Shown piece after piece: positions 1 to 6,327 of a stretch of 15,121 bases of DNA. Position numbers and translations under genes: made by a program. A model generated the notes under the pieces. The model saw only the letters and a list, made by a program, of their open reading frames with translations. It searched no databases and was not told where the DNA came from. The stretch's first letter is position 1. Every line of letters starts with the position of its first letter. This DNA comes from Haladaptatiplasma sp964454575 (GTDB lineage Archaea; Thermoplasmatota; Thermoplasmata; Halarchaeoplasmatales; Halarchaeoplasmataceae), in assembly GCA_964454575.1 (NCBI GenBank), contig CAYVTG010000043.1, positions 1-15,121 of the forward strand, given 5' to 3'.

Positions 1-52
1 CATGTCTTAATCGGATTCCAATAGCAGTGACCGCCGGCAGGATCAACCGGAG
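1..52 (-). rRNA. 16S ribosomal RNA, 5' end only
   Basis: Read on the minus strand, the first bases give the archaeal 16S 5' signature TCCGGTTGATCCTGCCGG, followed by the universally similar start of helix 1-4. The gene runs off the left edge, so only about 52 bases are present. The exact mature 5' end (about 52-54) is set by similarity to archaeal 16S genes and could differ by a few bases. No tRNA or 23S can be seen, so linkage to 23S is unknown. Confidence 0.95.
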
Positions 53-250
53 TTGTTTGGGAGTTACAAAGCTATGCTTTGCTCGCTTATATTGGCGGAT
101 ATATTCAAATCACCTCATTGGTGTTATTGAATCCTAACCAATCGTTTTCCGGGGATATTGGCGGATGTACTGATTGCACCTTTTCGTCATTCGTATGTCA
201 GGTCCAAGAGATCACGGAGGGTACCGGGTTTCTTGGATCTCCACTTTCGT
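53..250 (-). other. 16S rRNA 5' leader with potential hairpins
   Basis: This stretch lies between the probable 16S promoters and the mature 5' end and holds no credible gene. It contains three inverted repeats. The first (67-81) is a perfect 6-bp stem, CAAAGC/GCTTTG with a 3-base loop, about 14 bases before the mature 16S end. The second (117-122 with 137-142) is ATTGGT/ACCAAT. The third (203-209 with 231-237) is TCCAAGA/TCTTGGA. Archaeal pre-16S leaders normally pair with the 3' trailer to form a processing stem. The trailer is outside the window, so I cannot say which bases take part. Confidence 0.5.
89..166. repeat. 12-base direct repeat pair in the 16S leader
   Basis: The 12-mer ATATTGGCGGAT occurs exactly at 89-100 and again at 155-166, 66 bases apart and in the same orientation. 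On the transcribed strand it reads ATCCGCCAATAT. Both copies are inside the presumed 16S leader. The role is unknown. It could be a protein site or a by-product of leader duplication. Confidence 0.6.
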
Positions 251-270
251 GTCCCCCCACACAAAGGCAC

Positions 271-287
271 ATATATATAATCCTTTG
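271..287 (-). promoter_or_regulatory. Probable proximal 16S rRNA promoter (BRE/TATA)
   Basis: The minus strand reads CAAAGGATTATATATAT, a purine-rich BRE-like element followed by a strong TATA box. Transcription would start about 25 bases downstream (around 250), giving a leader of about 200 bases before 16S. Confidence 0.5.
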
Positions 288-330
288 GGGTTGTGGTTAT
301 ATGGTTCTTAAATCCACTTTCCATTGTGGG

Positions 331-345
331 GATATATAACATGGT
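331..345 (-). promoter_or_regulatory. Possible distal 16S rRNA promoter (TATA)
   Basis: The minus strand carries TTATATATC at 331-339, about 60 bases upstream of the proximal TATA box and 19 bases after the stop of the PIN gene. The sequence GAAAGTGGA follows both TATA boxes (minus strand, at 313-321 and 240-248), which hints at a duplicated promoter unit. The BRE is weak. Confidence 0.4.
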
Positions 346-357
346 CATCGGTGGTAT

Positions 358-1431
358 TTAAGCCTTACTGAAACTTTTGATCAATTTGAGATCCCGTTTC
401 ATGGTTCCTTCTATGACTGAGTTTGCATTGACCCATGCTTGAACACACTCGTTCCTATAATCGGAATCCATCTTCCCGCCCCATATACCGAATAAAACTA
501 TCTCCAGTTCAGGCATCCGTATGGCACCGAATATCAGCGCAAGGTCGTGGAGCAGATTAAGAAGTATATCTGTACCAACTTCTACAGTCCTGGGAGTGCG
601 ATGTGGTATCTCAAGTACAAAGTATGGTATCTCCGCATTTTCAGCATGATTACCCATGTTCCTGTCGGCGGATATCAATGCAAGAGTTATATCTTTACTC
701 CACGCAAAATTTTCAAGAGATTCAACTATACGGATATCGTTCTTCTCCGCATCGGTTTTGGACGAAGTCCCTTTCACCCTTACAGCATTGAGTTTTTCAC
801 GGACATAATTCAATTCCTGCGTAGCGAATTTAGCCTTCCGTGTGGCCAGCTTACCGCGATTTTTAAAATTATATCTTATGTCACCTATCTTGGTGTACAT
901 CCCCATCATCTTAAGATCGCTTTCGCCGTATTTAGCCATTATCTTATGGTCCACCTCTCCTTCAACTATGGAACTCATCACGTAGTCAAAATTCGAAGCG
1001 CTTATAGACAATTTATCATGTAAGACAGGAAAACATCTTGATAGCAGTCTAAAATACGCCATGTTCGTGTCAATGGCAAGATAAACCGATTTGCTGGATA
1101 GTGTAGGATCAGTTTCACTCTTGTACAAAAACCAGATCCATTCTATAAAATCTTTCCAGTTAGAATATTTGACTAATCCGGATGACAGCAAACAATCTCG
1201 GTAATCGTAAAATCCCGGTATATCCGAAGAATCCCAATAGTTGTTTAGAGACGACGGACGTTCAAAATCGCTCTTCGGAGATAGTGTTATCTTCACGGAT
1301 GATGAATTCAGTAAAACACGGACCATCGTTGTGTTAAAATACGGTTCTTCGACAGAAAATTCATAGATGCCCTGTCTTTTAGCCTCATTCAAAACGAGTA
1401 TCAGCTCCCTTTTACTGAGAACTTCGTTCAT
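358..1431 (-). CDS. PIN-domain nuclease-like protein, partner of CARF-like protein
   Basis: The protein has 357 residues. The N-terminal ~115 residues are not recognised. From about 117 to 275 it shows the acidic spacing of a PIN (FEN1-like Mg-dependent RNase) fold: D121 in AIDTN, E157/E159 in SIVEGEVDH, D232 in NDIRI and D256 in ISADRN. The helix before D232 (190-215) is rich in Lys/Arg and could contact RNA. The ~80-residue C-terminal tail is unassigned. The ATG follows the stop of the CARF-like gene after one base, with GGAGGTGA 9 bases upstream, so the two are surely co-translated. Inference: it is the effector of a ligand-regulated pair, possibly an RNase. The PIN call rests on motif spacing only. 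Being an inactive or structural PIN cannot be excluded, but all four acidic positions are kept. Confidence 0.7.
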   Translation of the reverse strand: MNEVLSKRELILVLNEAKRQGIYEFSVEEPYFNTTMVRVLLNSSSVKITLSPKSDFERPSSLNNYWDSSDIPGFYDYRDCLLSSGLVKYSNWKDFIEWIWFLYKSETDPTLSSKSVYLAIDTNMAYFRLLSRCFPVLHDKLSISASNFDYVMSSIVEGEVDHKIMAKYGESDLKMMGMYTKIGDIRYNFKNRGKLATRKAKFATQELNYVREKLNAVRVKGTSSKTDAEKNDIRIVESLENFAWSKDITLALISADRNMGNHAENAEIPYFVLEIPHRTPRTVEVGTDILLNLLHDLALIFGAIRMPELEIVLFGIWGGKMDSDYRNECVQAWVNANSVIEGTMKRDLKLIKSFSKA

Positions 1432-1432
1432 C

Positions 1433-1852
1433 TTACCTCACCTCCTTTTCCAATATATCTATCACCTTTATCTTACTGTGGTTCATCAATGGATAAGGTG
1501 TGGCGTGGTCTATATCTTCATCGAACTTAAGTACGAATATATGTTTGAATGGGTCGATGTTATTTTTTATCAATAATCTGGAAAGTGAGACATTATCGCC
1601 TCCCGATATGTCAAGCACGTTTTCATCATCTGATACCGGGATATTATCTTCTAAATCTGCATGTTCAAAATCGGCTTCGATATCATATGCTTTTAGTAGG
1701 TTATCCATGTCTCTTTCCAATTCATCACATCTTTCATCATCGTGAAGTAGGATTATCTTATCCGGTTTGTACAACTCTTCTTTGAGTACCGCCCATAGGC
1801 TGTTAAGGACTAAATGGTGATCCTTTCCTACTAGTGAGATGTATGTGTGCAT
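1433..1852 (-). CDS. Small CARF-like sensor protein
   Basis: The protein has 139 residues and looks like one stand-alone Rossmann-type domain. It begins with a strand ending in ISLVG (5-9), then a helix, a strand KIILLHD (32-38), a long helix (42-56), and a strand plus glycine turn LDISGGDNVSLS (80-91), followed by strands HIFVLKF and KIKVIDI. CARF domains of CRISPR ancillary proteins (Card1/Can2, Csm6, Csx1 type) have the same plan, with an N-terminal strand-loop and a TGGTK-like loop that binds cyclic oligoadenylate. Here that loop reads SGGDN. No effector domain is fused; the nuclease-like domain is the next gene. Inference: it binds a nucleotide second messenger and controls the PIN protein. 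Other small Rossmann sensors remain possible. Confidence 0.6.
   Translation of the reverse strand: MHTYISLVGKDHHLVLNSLWAVLKEELYKPDKIILLHDDERCDELERDMDNLLKAYDIEADFEHADLEDNIPVSDDENVLDISGGDNVSLSRLLIKNNIDPFKHIFVLKFDEDIDHATPYPLMNHSKIKVIDILEKEVR
1436..1445 (-). promoter_or_regulatory. Strong Shine-Dalgarno of the PIN gene inside the CARF-like gene
   Basis: The minus strand reads GGAGGTGAGG, an 8-base match to the archaeal anti-SD in GGAGGTGA. It encodes the last codons of the CARF-like protein and sits 9 bases before the PIN ATG. It fixes that start and implies translational coupling. Confidence 0.8.
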
Positions 1853-1880
1853 CAGTATCTTACATAGGGGATGATGTTTT

Positions 1881-1890
1881 ATTATAAAAA
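1881..1890 (-). promoter_or_regulatory. TATA box of the CARF-like/PIN operon
   Basis: The minus strand reads TTTTTATAAT, about 30-35 bases before the ATG of the CARF-like gene. A start about 26 bases downstream (near 1859) leaves a leader of only ~7 bases, so the first gene is probably leaderless. Confidence 0.5.
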
Positions 1891-1946
1891 CTGATTGATT
1901 GCGGTCATAGGTTAGATGCGTTAAAAGACGAAAAAAATATATTGCA

Positions 1947-1961
1947 TCACTTTTTTAGTGA
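1947..1961. promoter_or_regulatory. Candidate operator palindrome between divergent promoters
   Basis: TCACT, five T, then AGTGA form a perfect inverted repeat with a 5-base centre. It lies just before the plus-strand TATA region of the winged-helix gene and about 90 bases upstream of the CARF-like start. Such a site fits autoregulation by a dimeric winged-helix protein. No direct evidence ties it to a given regulator. Confidence 0.4.
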
Positions 1962-1990
1962 AAAGTAATAAATACTACCTATATAATATA
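1961..1990 (+). promoter_or_regulatory. TATA region of the winged-helix gene
   Basis: Two TATA-like elements are present: TAATAAATA at 1966-1974 preceded by GAAAAG, and TATATAATATAT near 1979-1990. The first would give a start near 1997 and leave room for the AAAAGGGG Shine-Dalgarno (1996-2003) before the ATG at 2011. Confidence 0.45.
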
Positions 1991-2010
1991 TCATTAAAAG
2001 GGGAATATAC

Positions 2011-2382
2011 ATGGCAGAAAAAAAGTTAAGTAAGAACCAGAAAGAATTGGTCGACAGACTCATGAAGACCGGTATCCCAAGACAAGTGGCTGTAACACTT
2101 GTTTATGTTGCGGGGAAAGATGAAACCAGGAGCATCGATATCCAGAATGCCACAGGATTGAAGCAGCCTGAAGTGTCTATAGCGATGCAAGACCTTGAAG
2201 GTAGAGATTGGATAACCAAGAGAAATATCAAGCAGGAGAAAAAAGGAAGGCCATTCTATGGTTATCGCCTTAACAAAGATCTCAAGGAGATAGTTGCAGA
2301 GGTCGAAAAGAAAGAGGATCAAAAGATCAAGGGAATCAAGGACAATCTCAATAAGATAAAGAAACTTGCTAAATCGATCTAG
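2011..2382 (+). CDS. Winged-helix transcriptional regulator (MarR/ArsR-like)
   Basis: The protein has 123 residues. Residues ~8-85 give a winged helix-turn-helix. A helix precedes a conserved GIPRQVAVTLVYV segment; the helix-turn-helix is at ~42-62 with recognition helix GLKQPEVSIAMQDLEGRDW, and the wing follows at ~67-83 (basic, KKGRPFYGYRL). The C-terminal ~35 residues are highly charged and probably form a coiled coil for dimerisation. This layout is common among archaeal predicted regulators. The start is supported by AAAAGGGG upstream. The gene is divergent from the CARF-like/PIN operon, and a 15-bp palindrome lies between them, so it may regulate itself. Its targets cannot be told from the sequence. 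The PH-like gene follows 25 bases downstream and may share its transcript. Confidence 0.8.
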   Translation: MAEKKLSKNQKELVDRLMKTGIPRQVAVTLVYVAGKDETRSIDIQNATGLKQPEVSIAMQDLEGRDWITKRNIKQEKKGRPFYGYRLNKDLKEIVAEVEKKEDQKIKGIKDNLNKIKKLAKSI

Positions 2383-2407
2383 ATCGGTTGTTTAAGTCAT
2401 ATAACAT

Positions 2408-2875
2408 ATGTATCCTGAGAGAATAGTGGGCATCGTACCCAATCTAACTACAGGTATGTTCGGTCAGCGCTCCTACGATATGATAGTTACCAACTATAGA
2501 TTGATCTTTGCTATGCGGACCAAGGAAACGATACGACAAGAGCACGAAAAGGCGATGGCGGGCACACAGAATCAAGGATTACTGACGAAATGGAAGACCT
2601 CCATCGCTGCCGGGTTCAACTATCAACAGCGATACTACCAGATGCCTCCGGAGGCCATACTCAGAGAAGTACCTGATAACTACGAGATCAGGCCGGAACA
2701 GGTCAATAAGGTAAGAGTGATCGCCGGACATTGGAATGAAGATTACGGTAAGCATGATAGCAACAAATTGAAGATCAAATGGTCCGGCGGCAAGAACAAG
2801 TTCTCTTTTGAATCCATGAACTCCAATCAGGTACGAGATATGTTGACACCACTGCTTGGCGGCAGAGTCAGGTAG
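2408..2875 (+). CDS. PH-like domain protein of unknown function
   Basis: The protein has 155 residues, with no signal peptide or membrane segment. The segment MFGQRSYDMIVTNYRLIFA (17-35) resembles the strand pair at the start of bacterial/archaeal PH-like (GRAM/YokE-type) domains, where a protein describes its own 'T..RLIFA' strand. A helical, Lys/Gln-rich insert follows (36-70), then strands with KVRVIAGHW and KLKIKWSGGKNKFSFES, and a final helix. The family role is not established; PH-like domains bind lipids or proteins. There is no clear Shine-Dalgarno, and the gap to the regulator is 25 bases, so it may be read from the same transcript. The function remains unknown. Confidence 0.6.
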   Translation: MYPERIVGIVPNLTTGMFGQRSYDMIVTNYRLIFAMRTKETIRQEHEKAMAGTQNQGLLTKWKTSIAAGFNYQQRYYQMPPEAILREVPDNYEIRPEQVNKVRVIAGHWNEDYGKHDSNKLKIKWSGGKNKFSFESMNSNQVRDMLTPLLGGRVR

Positions 2876-2885
2876 AACATATTAG

Positions 2886-2959
2886 AGCCACTGGAGGGAT
2901 TCGAACCCCCGACCTATGGTTTACGAAACCATCGCTCCAACCAGCTGAGCTACAGTGGC
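2886..2959 (-). tRNA. tRNA-Thr (anticodon CGU)
   Basis: The 74-base minus-strand cloverleaf is complete. Acceptor arm GCCACTG pairs with CAGTGGC. The D arm is GCTC/GAGC. Anticodon stem ATGGT/ACCAT encloses loop TTCGTAA, with anticodon CGT reading ACG. The T arm is GGGGG/CCCTC (one G-U) with loop TTCGAAT. The discriminator is U, as in archaeal tRNA-Thr, and CCA is not encoded. There is no intron. The gene starts 12 bases after the pgk stop, with no room for its own TATA box in the gap. Confidence 0.95.
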
Positions 2960-2971
2960 AACGGTGAAAAA

Positions 2972-4240
2972 TTAAAGGGTTTGAAATGGGCCTTTTCGGA
3001 AGATCCTTTTTGAACGGATCAGAGCATCGATGCCGGGCATAGATTTACCTGCAAGGAAGTTGATACATGCCCCGCCTCCGGTGGATATGTGATCGATCAA
3101 TTCTTCGATATCAAGTTTCTCCAAAACTGCTACGGAATGACCACCGCCTATTATACTGAATGCATCGGAGTGAGCCGCAGCCCTGAATAGCTCTGTGGTG
3201 CCTATGGAGAAATCGTCGTATTCGAAGGCGCCGGCCGGTCCGTTTACTATGATCAGTTCGGCTTCGCGTATATATTTTGTATACTCCATGATCGTTCTCA
3301 GACCTATATCGAAGACAGGATATTCTGATGGGAGTTTATCCAATGTTACATTCTTACGTTCACCCTTGACACTCAAGGCTACGTCCGAAGGCATTTTAAT
3401 TTTGTCGTCCCACTTTTCGATCATTCCCTTTGCCCTGTCCACAAGAGACTGGTGATCTGAAAATTCCCTTTCCAAAAACACATTGTTTTCAGGACCGAGA
3501 TCATGGCCTGCGGCCATAAGGAAGATGTTCCCCATCAAACCACAAGTGAGTACAACATCGATACTTCTGGACTCCAACATGTGCTCTGCTATCTCCATGG
3601 AGTCGTCCACTTTAGCACCGCCGAGCATGGCTATCTTCGGATGCAGACTATTCTTGAAAGCCTTTCCAAGATTCAATAATTCTCGTTCCATCACTCTACC
3701 TGCCAACATCGGAACCACCTGAGAAAAACCGATCAATGTTGGTTGTGCTCTATGTGATGCGGCGAAGGCATCCTGCACAAAAAAATCTATCAGGGGAGAA
3801 AGATTCCTAACGATATGTGTGTTCTCGTGTTTATCTAAATCGGGATCTCCTTTGAGCGATGTTTCTTCAGAATACATACGGGTATTTTCCAGCAGTATCT
3901 TGTCTCCGCTTTTCATCTGTCTTATCTTTGTTCTGACGTGGCTGTCAAAAAGACCATCTACGTATTCAACACGTTTACCGAGTATCTGAGACATCCTTAG
4001 AGCATGCTGGTTAAGAGTGGTAAAGTCAGCTTTACCAGGACGGCTCTGATGGGCCATGATGATAACTTTTGACTTATCCAGATCTCCTATAGTATCCATA
4101 TGTCGTCTTATACGATGGTCGTCCAGTATTCGACCGGATCCAGGATCTATAGGTGAGTTTATATCTACCCTTACCAGCACCGTTCTGCCCTTCAGATCGA
4201 AGTCGTCCAAGGTAAAGAAATCATACTCGGCATCCGACAT
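2972..4240 (-). CDS. pgk: Phosphoglycerate kinase
   Basis: This enzyme interconverts 1,3-bisphosphoglycerate + ADP and 3-phosphoglycerate + ATP in glycolysis/gluconeogenesis in the cytosol. The 422-residue length suits archaeal PGK. Visible motifs are VLVRVDINSP (20-29) of the N-terminal substrate domain, the basic patch with HQSRPG (~64-69), LGGAKVDDSMEI before the hinge, VNGPAGAFEYDDFSIGT in the nucleotide domain, and the C-terminal STGGGACINFLAGKSMPG loop. The ATG at 4240 lies about 30 bases after a TATA box, so the mRNA is probably leaderless. It is divergent from tyrS with about 105 bases between the starts. The tRNA-Thr gene follows its stop by 12 bases and may be processed from the pgk transcript. 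Confidence 0.97.
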   Translation of the reverse strand: MSDAEYDFFTLDDFDLKGRTVLVRVDINSPIDPGSGRILDDHRIRRHMDTIGDLDKSKVIIMAHQSRPGKADFTTLNQHALRMSQILGKRVEYVDGLFDSHVRTKIRQMKSGDKILLENTRMYSEETSLKGDPDLDKHENTHIVRNLSPLIDFFVQDAFAASHRAQPTLIGFSQVVPMLAGRVMERELLNLGKAFKNSLHPKIAMLGGAKVDDSMEIAEHMLESRSIDVVLTCGLMGNIFLMAAGHDLGPENNVFLEREFSDHQSLVDRAKGMIEKWDDKIKMPSDVALSVKGERKNVTLDKLPSEYPVFDIGLRTIMEYTKYIREAELIIVNGPAGAFEYDDFSIGTTELFRAAAHSDAFSIIGGGHSVAVLEKLDIEELIDHISTGGGACINFLAGKSMPGIDALIRSKRIFRKGPFQTL

Positions 4241-4267
4241 GATATCGACGAAGGATTACATGTGCAT

Positions 4268-4283
4268 GATATAAGCTTTATTA
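4268..4283 (-). promoter_or_regulatory. pgk promoter (BRE/TATA)
   Basis: The minus strand reads TAATAAAG followed by CTTATATC. The expected start is near 4245, about 5 bases before the pgk ATG, which suggests a leaderless transcript. Confidence 0.5.
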
Positions 4284-4306
4284 TCATCAAATTCTACAAA
4301 AACAAA

Positions 4307-4320
4307 CCAAAATTTACATA
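4307..4320 (+). promoter_or_regulatory. tyrS promoter (BRE/TATA)
   Basis: CCAAAA followed by TTTACATA, centred about 29 bases before the ATG at 4346. The expected start near 4343 gives a leaderless tyrS mRNA and excludes the in-frame ATG-like start at 4262. Confidence 0.5.
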
Positions 4321-4345
4321 TTGTACCGTAAACTTACGTTCTTCG

Positions 4346-5392
4346 ATGGATCTAGAGAAGCGCCTTGAATATGTATTAAGAAACGTCGAAGAAACCGTGA
4401 CCGAAGAAGAGCTAAGAAAGGTTATGGAAGAAAAATCCGATCCGACAGCATACATCGGTATAGAACCTTCCGGATTGATGCACATCGGTCAGGGGATGCT
4501 CACTTCGAGCAAGATAAAGGATATGCAGAAAGCGGGATTTACAGTTAAGGTACTGCTCGCCGATTGGCACGCCTATATAAATGACAAACTTGGCGGAGAT
4601 ATAGATTCCATCAAGATATGTGGCGATTATATAAGAGATTGTTTCCTTTCTATGGGTGTAGATAAGGCAAAAACCGAATTCATATTTGCCAGCGATATCA
4701 TGGACAATATGGATTACTGGGAAAGAATGTTACGTGTGGCAAAGGCTAATTCAGTTGCCAGGATACGCCGTGCAGTGGATATCATGGGTAGGGAGATGGA
4801 GGAAACCGAAGCCGATTCGTCGAAACTAATATACCCCTCCCTTCAAGCCACAGATATTTTCGAACTAGAAGTGGATGTTGCATACGCAGGCATGGACCAG
4901 AGGAGAGCACATATGCTGGCTAGGGATACGGCGGATAAATTAGGTTGGAGAAAACCGGTGGCAATCCACACACCCATACTCACAGGTCTAAAAGGTGGGG
5001 ATCGTATGGATTCTGCAGTTACCGGAAAAATGAGTAAGAGTGATCCGGATTCCTGTATATTCATACATGATCATCCTAAGGAAATAAAGAAAAAGATATC
5101 TAAGGCATATTGCCCACCTACACTGGAAGAAAATCCCATAATGGATATCTGTAAGTACATCATATTCCCAAATACATCCGAACTCAACATACCCCGAGAT
5201 GAAAAATACGGAGGCCCGCTTCACTACGATACACTTGAAGAATTGCAAAATGAATACGTAGCTGGGAAACTGCACCCCGCAGATCTAAAGAACGGGACTG
5301 CCCTCCATCTTATAGATATTCTCGAACCGGTTAGGGATTACTTCGAAAAAAATCCTGAAAATTTAGAAGAGCTAAAGAAGATATTAGGATAG
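4346..5392 (+). CDS. tyrS: Tyrosyl-tRNA synthetase
   Basis: A class I aminoacyl-tRNA synthetase charging tRNA-Tyr; 348 residues from the chosen start. The HIGH motif appears as HIGQ (~45-48) in AYIGIEPSGLMHIGQG and the second signature is KMSKS (~227-231). Tyr-specific positions known from archaeal TyrRS are present: Y ahead of IGIEPSG, the YPSLQATDIF helix with Q and D, and GMDQRRAHM. This excludes TrpRS. The reading frame is open upstream to 4262, but those 28 codons lie across the promoter and do not resemble the family. ATG 4346, 26 bases after the TATA box, is therefore the start. The last 9 bases overlap the end of the convergent DHH gene. Confidence 0.95.
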   Translation: MDLEKRLEYVLRNVEETVTEEELRKVMEEKSDPTAYIGIEPSGLMHIGQGMLTSSKIKDMQKAGFTVKVLLADWHAYINDKLGGDIDSIKICGDYIRDCFLSMGVDKAKTEFIFASDIMDNMDYWERMLRVAKANSVARIRRAVDIMGREMEETEADSSKLIYPSLQATDIFELEVDVAYAGMDQRRAHMLARDTADKLGWRKPVAIHTPILTGLKGGDRMDSAVTGKMSKSDPDSCIFIHDHPKEIKKKISKAYCPPTLEENPIMDICKYIIFPNTSELNIPRDEKYGGPLHYDTLEELQNEYVAGKLHPADLKNGTALHLIDILEPVRDYFEKNPENLEELKKILG

Positions 5393-6316
5393 AGGTCGTT
5401 TAATCTCCTTTTTTCTTATCATCTCTAAAGCTTTGCTGACCACATATTCCAATGTTTCCTCTGCCTCCCCTTCACCTTGGATAACACCAGCACCGGGATG
5501 CCCACTGCCGGATAATTTTTCCGACTTTTGAGATATGTTTTTGAATATTTCACCTATATCAAAACCAGAATTCAAAAGTTCACTTTTTGCTCTTGCGGAG
5601 ATCAAAAGATCATCGCCGCGCTGAGACGCTACGAATGCCGCATGGGCACCCGCATATAACAGAACGCCGCACACAGATGACTCGTATGAACCAACATATG
5701 AATAAGCCACTAAGCAGCCGTTTAGCTTTTTAAAGGAAGATCTACCAGCGCCTTTAAGTCTACATATATTCTCAGAATAAGATCGAGGATGGCTCAATAC
5801 AGATAGAACGTATTCAATAGATACTTCGGATAGCGATATTATCTCACTCAGAGTTTTGAAGGTCATTTCATCTCCCCTTCGCAAATTACTGGTATCAGCT
5901 AGAATACCCGCCATCAATGCGACCGCTTCCTTCATCGTCAGATCTTTGGGTCCGATCAATTCATATATGATCTCTGCGCACGATGTTCGGTGGTGCATTA
6001 TTACATCTCTATTCCAAAGATTAGTATTATGATGATCTATAACTAAAACGGTCCTTTCGGATATATCGATGGGCTCCAGCTGTCCAGGATCCGGAGTATC
6101 TACAACAACGACTTGTTTATAAGAGTCGATTTTCGGACATATCTCATATTCTAATCCAAGGTATCCTGCCAGCCTTTTACCGACGGCACTTGGATTATCA
6201 GGGAGTCCAACATGGCCCCCAAACCTTGTACTCAACAGATATAGGCATCCGATGGCATCAGGGTCTGCGTTTTGATGGGAAAGAAAGAGTGTATCTCCAC
6301 CGGACTGAATATCCAT
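5384..6316 (-). CDS. DHH/DHHA1 family phosphoesterase
   Basis: The protein has 310 residues. The DHH domain motifs are in order: NADPDAIG (16-23), VDTPD (72-76), IDHHNTN (93-99) and AGILADTSN (136-144), which together bind two Mn/Mg ions. The DHHA1 substrate domain ends in GSGHPGAGV (about 270). The family includes RecJ-like exonucleases, NrnA-type nanoRNases and cyclic-dinucleotide hydrolases; this short two-domain form suits small oligonucleotides or phosphonucleotides, though the substrate cannot be read from the sequence. It closes the exosome superoperon, 11 bases after prefoldin beta, so a role in finishing off short RNA fragments is an attractive inference. Its stop overlaps the convergent tyrS end by 9 bases. 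Confidence 0.88.
   Translation of the reverse strand: MDIQSGGDTLFLSHQNADPDAIGCLYLLSTRFGGHVGLPDNPSAVGKRLAGYLGLEYEICPKIDSYKQVVVVDTPDPGQLEPIDISERTVLVIDHHNTNLWNRDVIMHHRTSCAEIIYELIGPKDLTMKEAVALMAGILADTSNLRRGDEMTFKTLSEIISLSEVSIEYVLSVLSHPRSYSENICRLKGAGRSSFKKLNGCLVAYSYVGSYESSVCGVLLYAGAHAAFVASQRGDDLLISARAKSELLNSGFDIGEIFKNISQKSEKLSGSGHPGAGVIQGEGEAEETLEYVVSKALEMIRKKEIKRPLS
5407..5416 (+). terminator. T-rich stop signal after tyrS
   Basis: A run of six T (5409-5414) lies 15 bases after the tyrS stop, inside the 3' end of the convergent gene. T-runs end archaeal transcription, but this one is short. Confidence 0.35.
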
Positions 6317-6327
6317 CTATCTTCCGC

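Noticed and set aside
79..339. Plus-strand 86-codon frame across the 16S leader
   Set aside because: It runs against the leader and promoters, starts with TTG-like context, has no Shine-Dalgarno and looks like no known protein.
547..1023. 158-codon plus-strand frame inside the PIN gene
   Set aside because: It is a shadow of the PIN gene: no ribosome binding site, Cys/Tyr-rich random composition.
358..1852. Cassette as part of a CRISPR locus
   Set aside because: No direct repeats with spacers and no cas gene exist in the 15 kb. The CARF-like call does not by itself make it CRISPR-linked.
358..1852. VapBC toxin-antitoxin pair
   Set aside because: The PIN protein is 357 residues, far larger than VapC, and the upstream protein is a Rossmann-like domain, not a DNA-binding antitoxin.
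4262..4345. 28-residue N-terminal extension of TyrRS
   Set aside because: It covers the tyrS promoter and does not look like the family. ATG 4346 fits TATA spacing.
4346..5392. Tryptophanyl-tRNA synthetase
   Set aside because: The residues around HIGQ, YPSLQATDIF and GMDQRRAHM are those of TyrRS.
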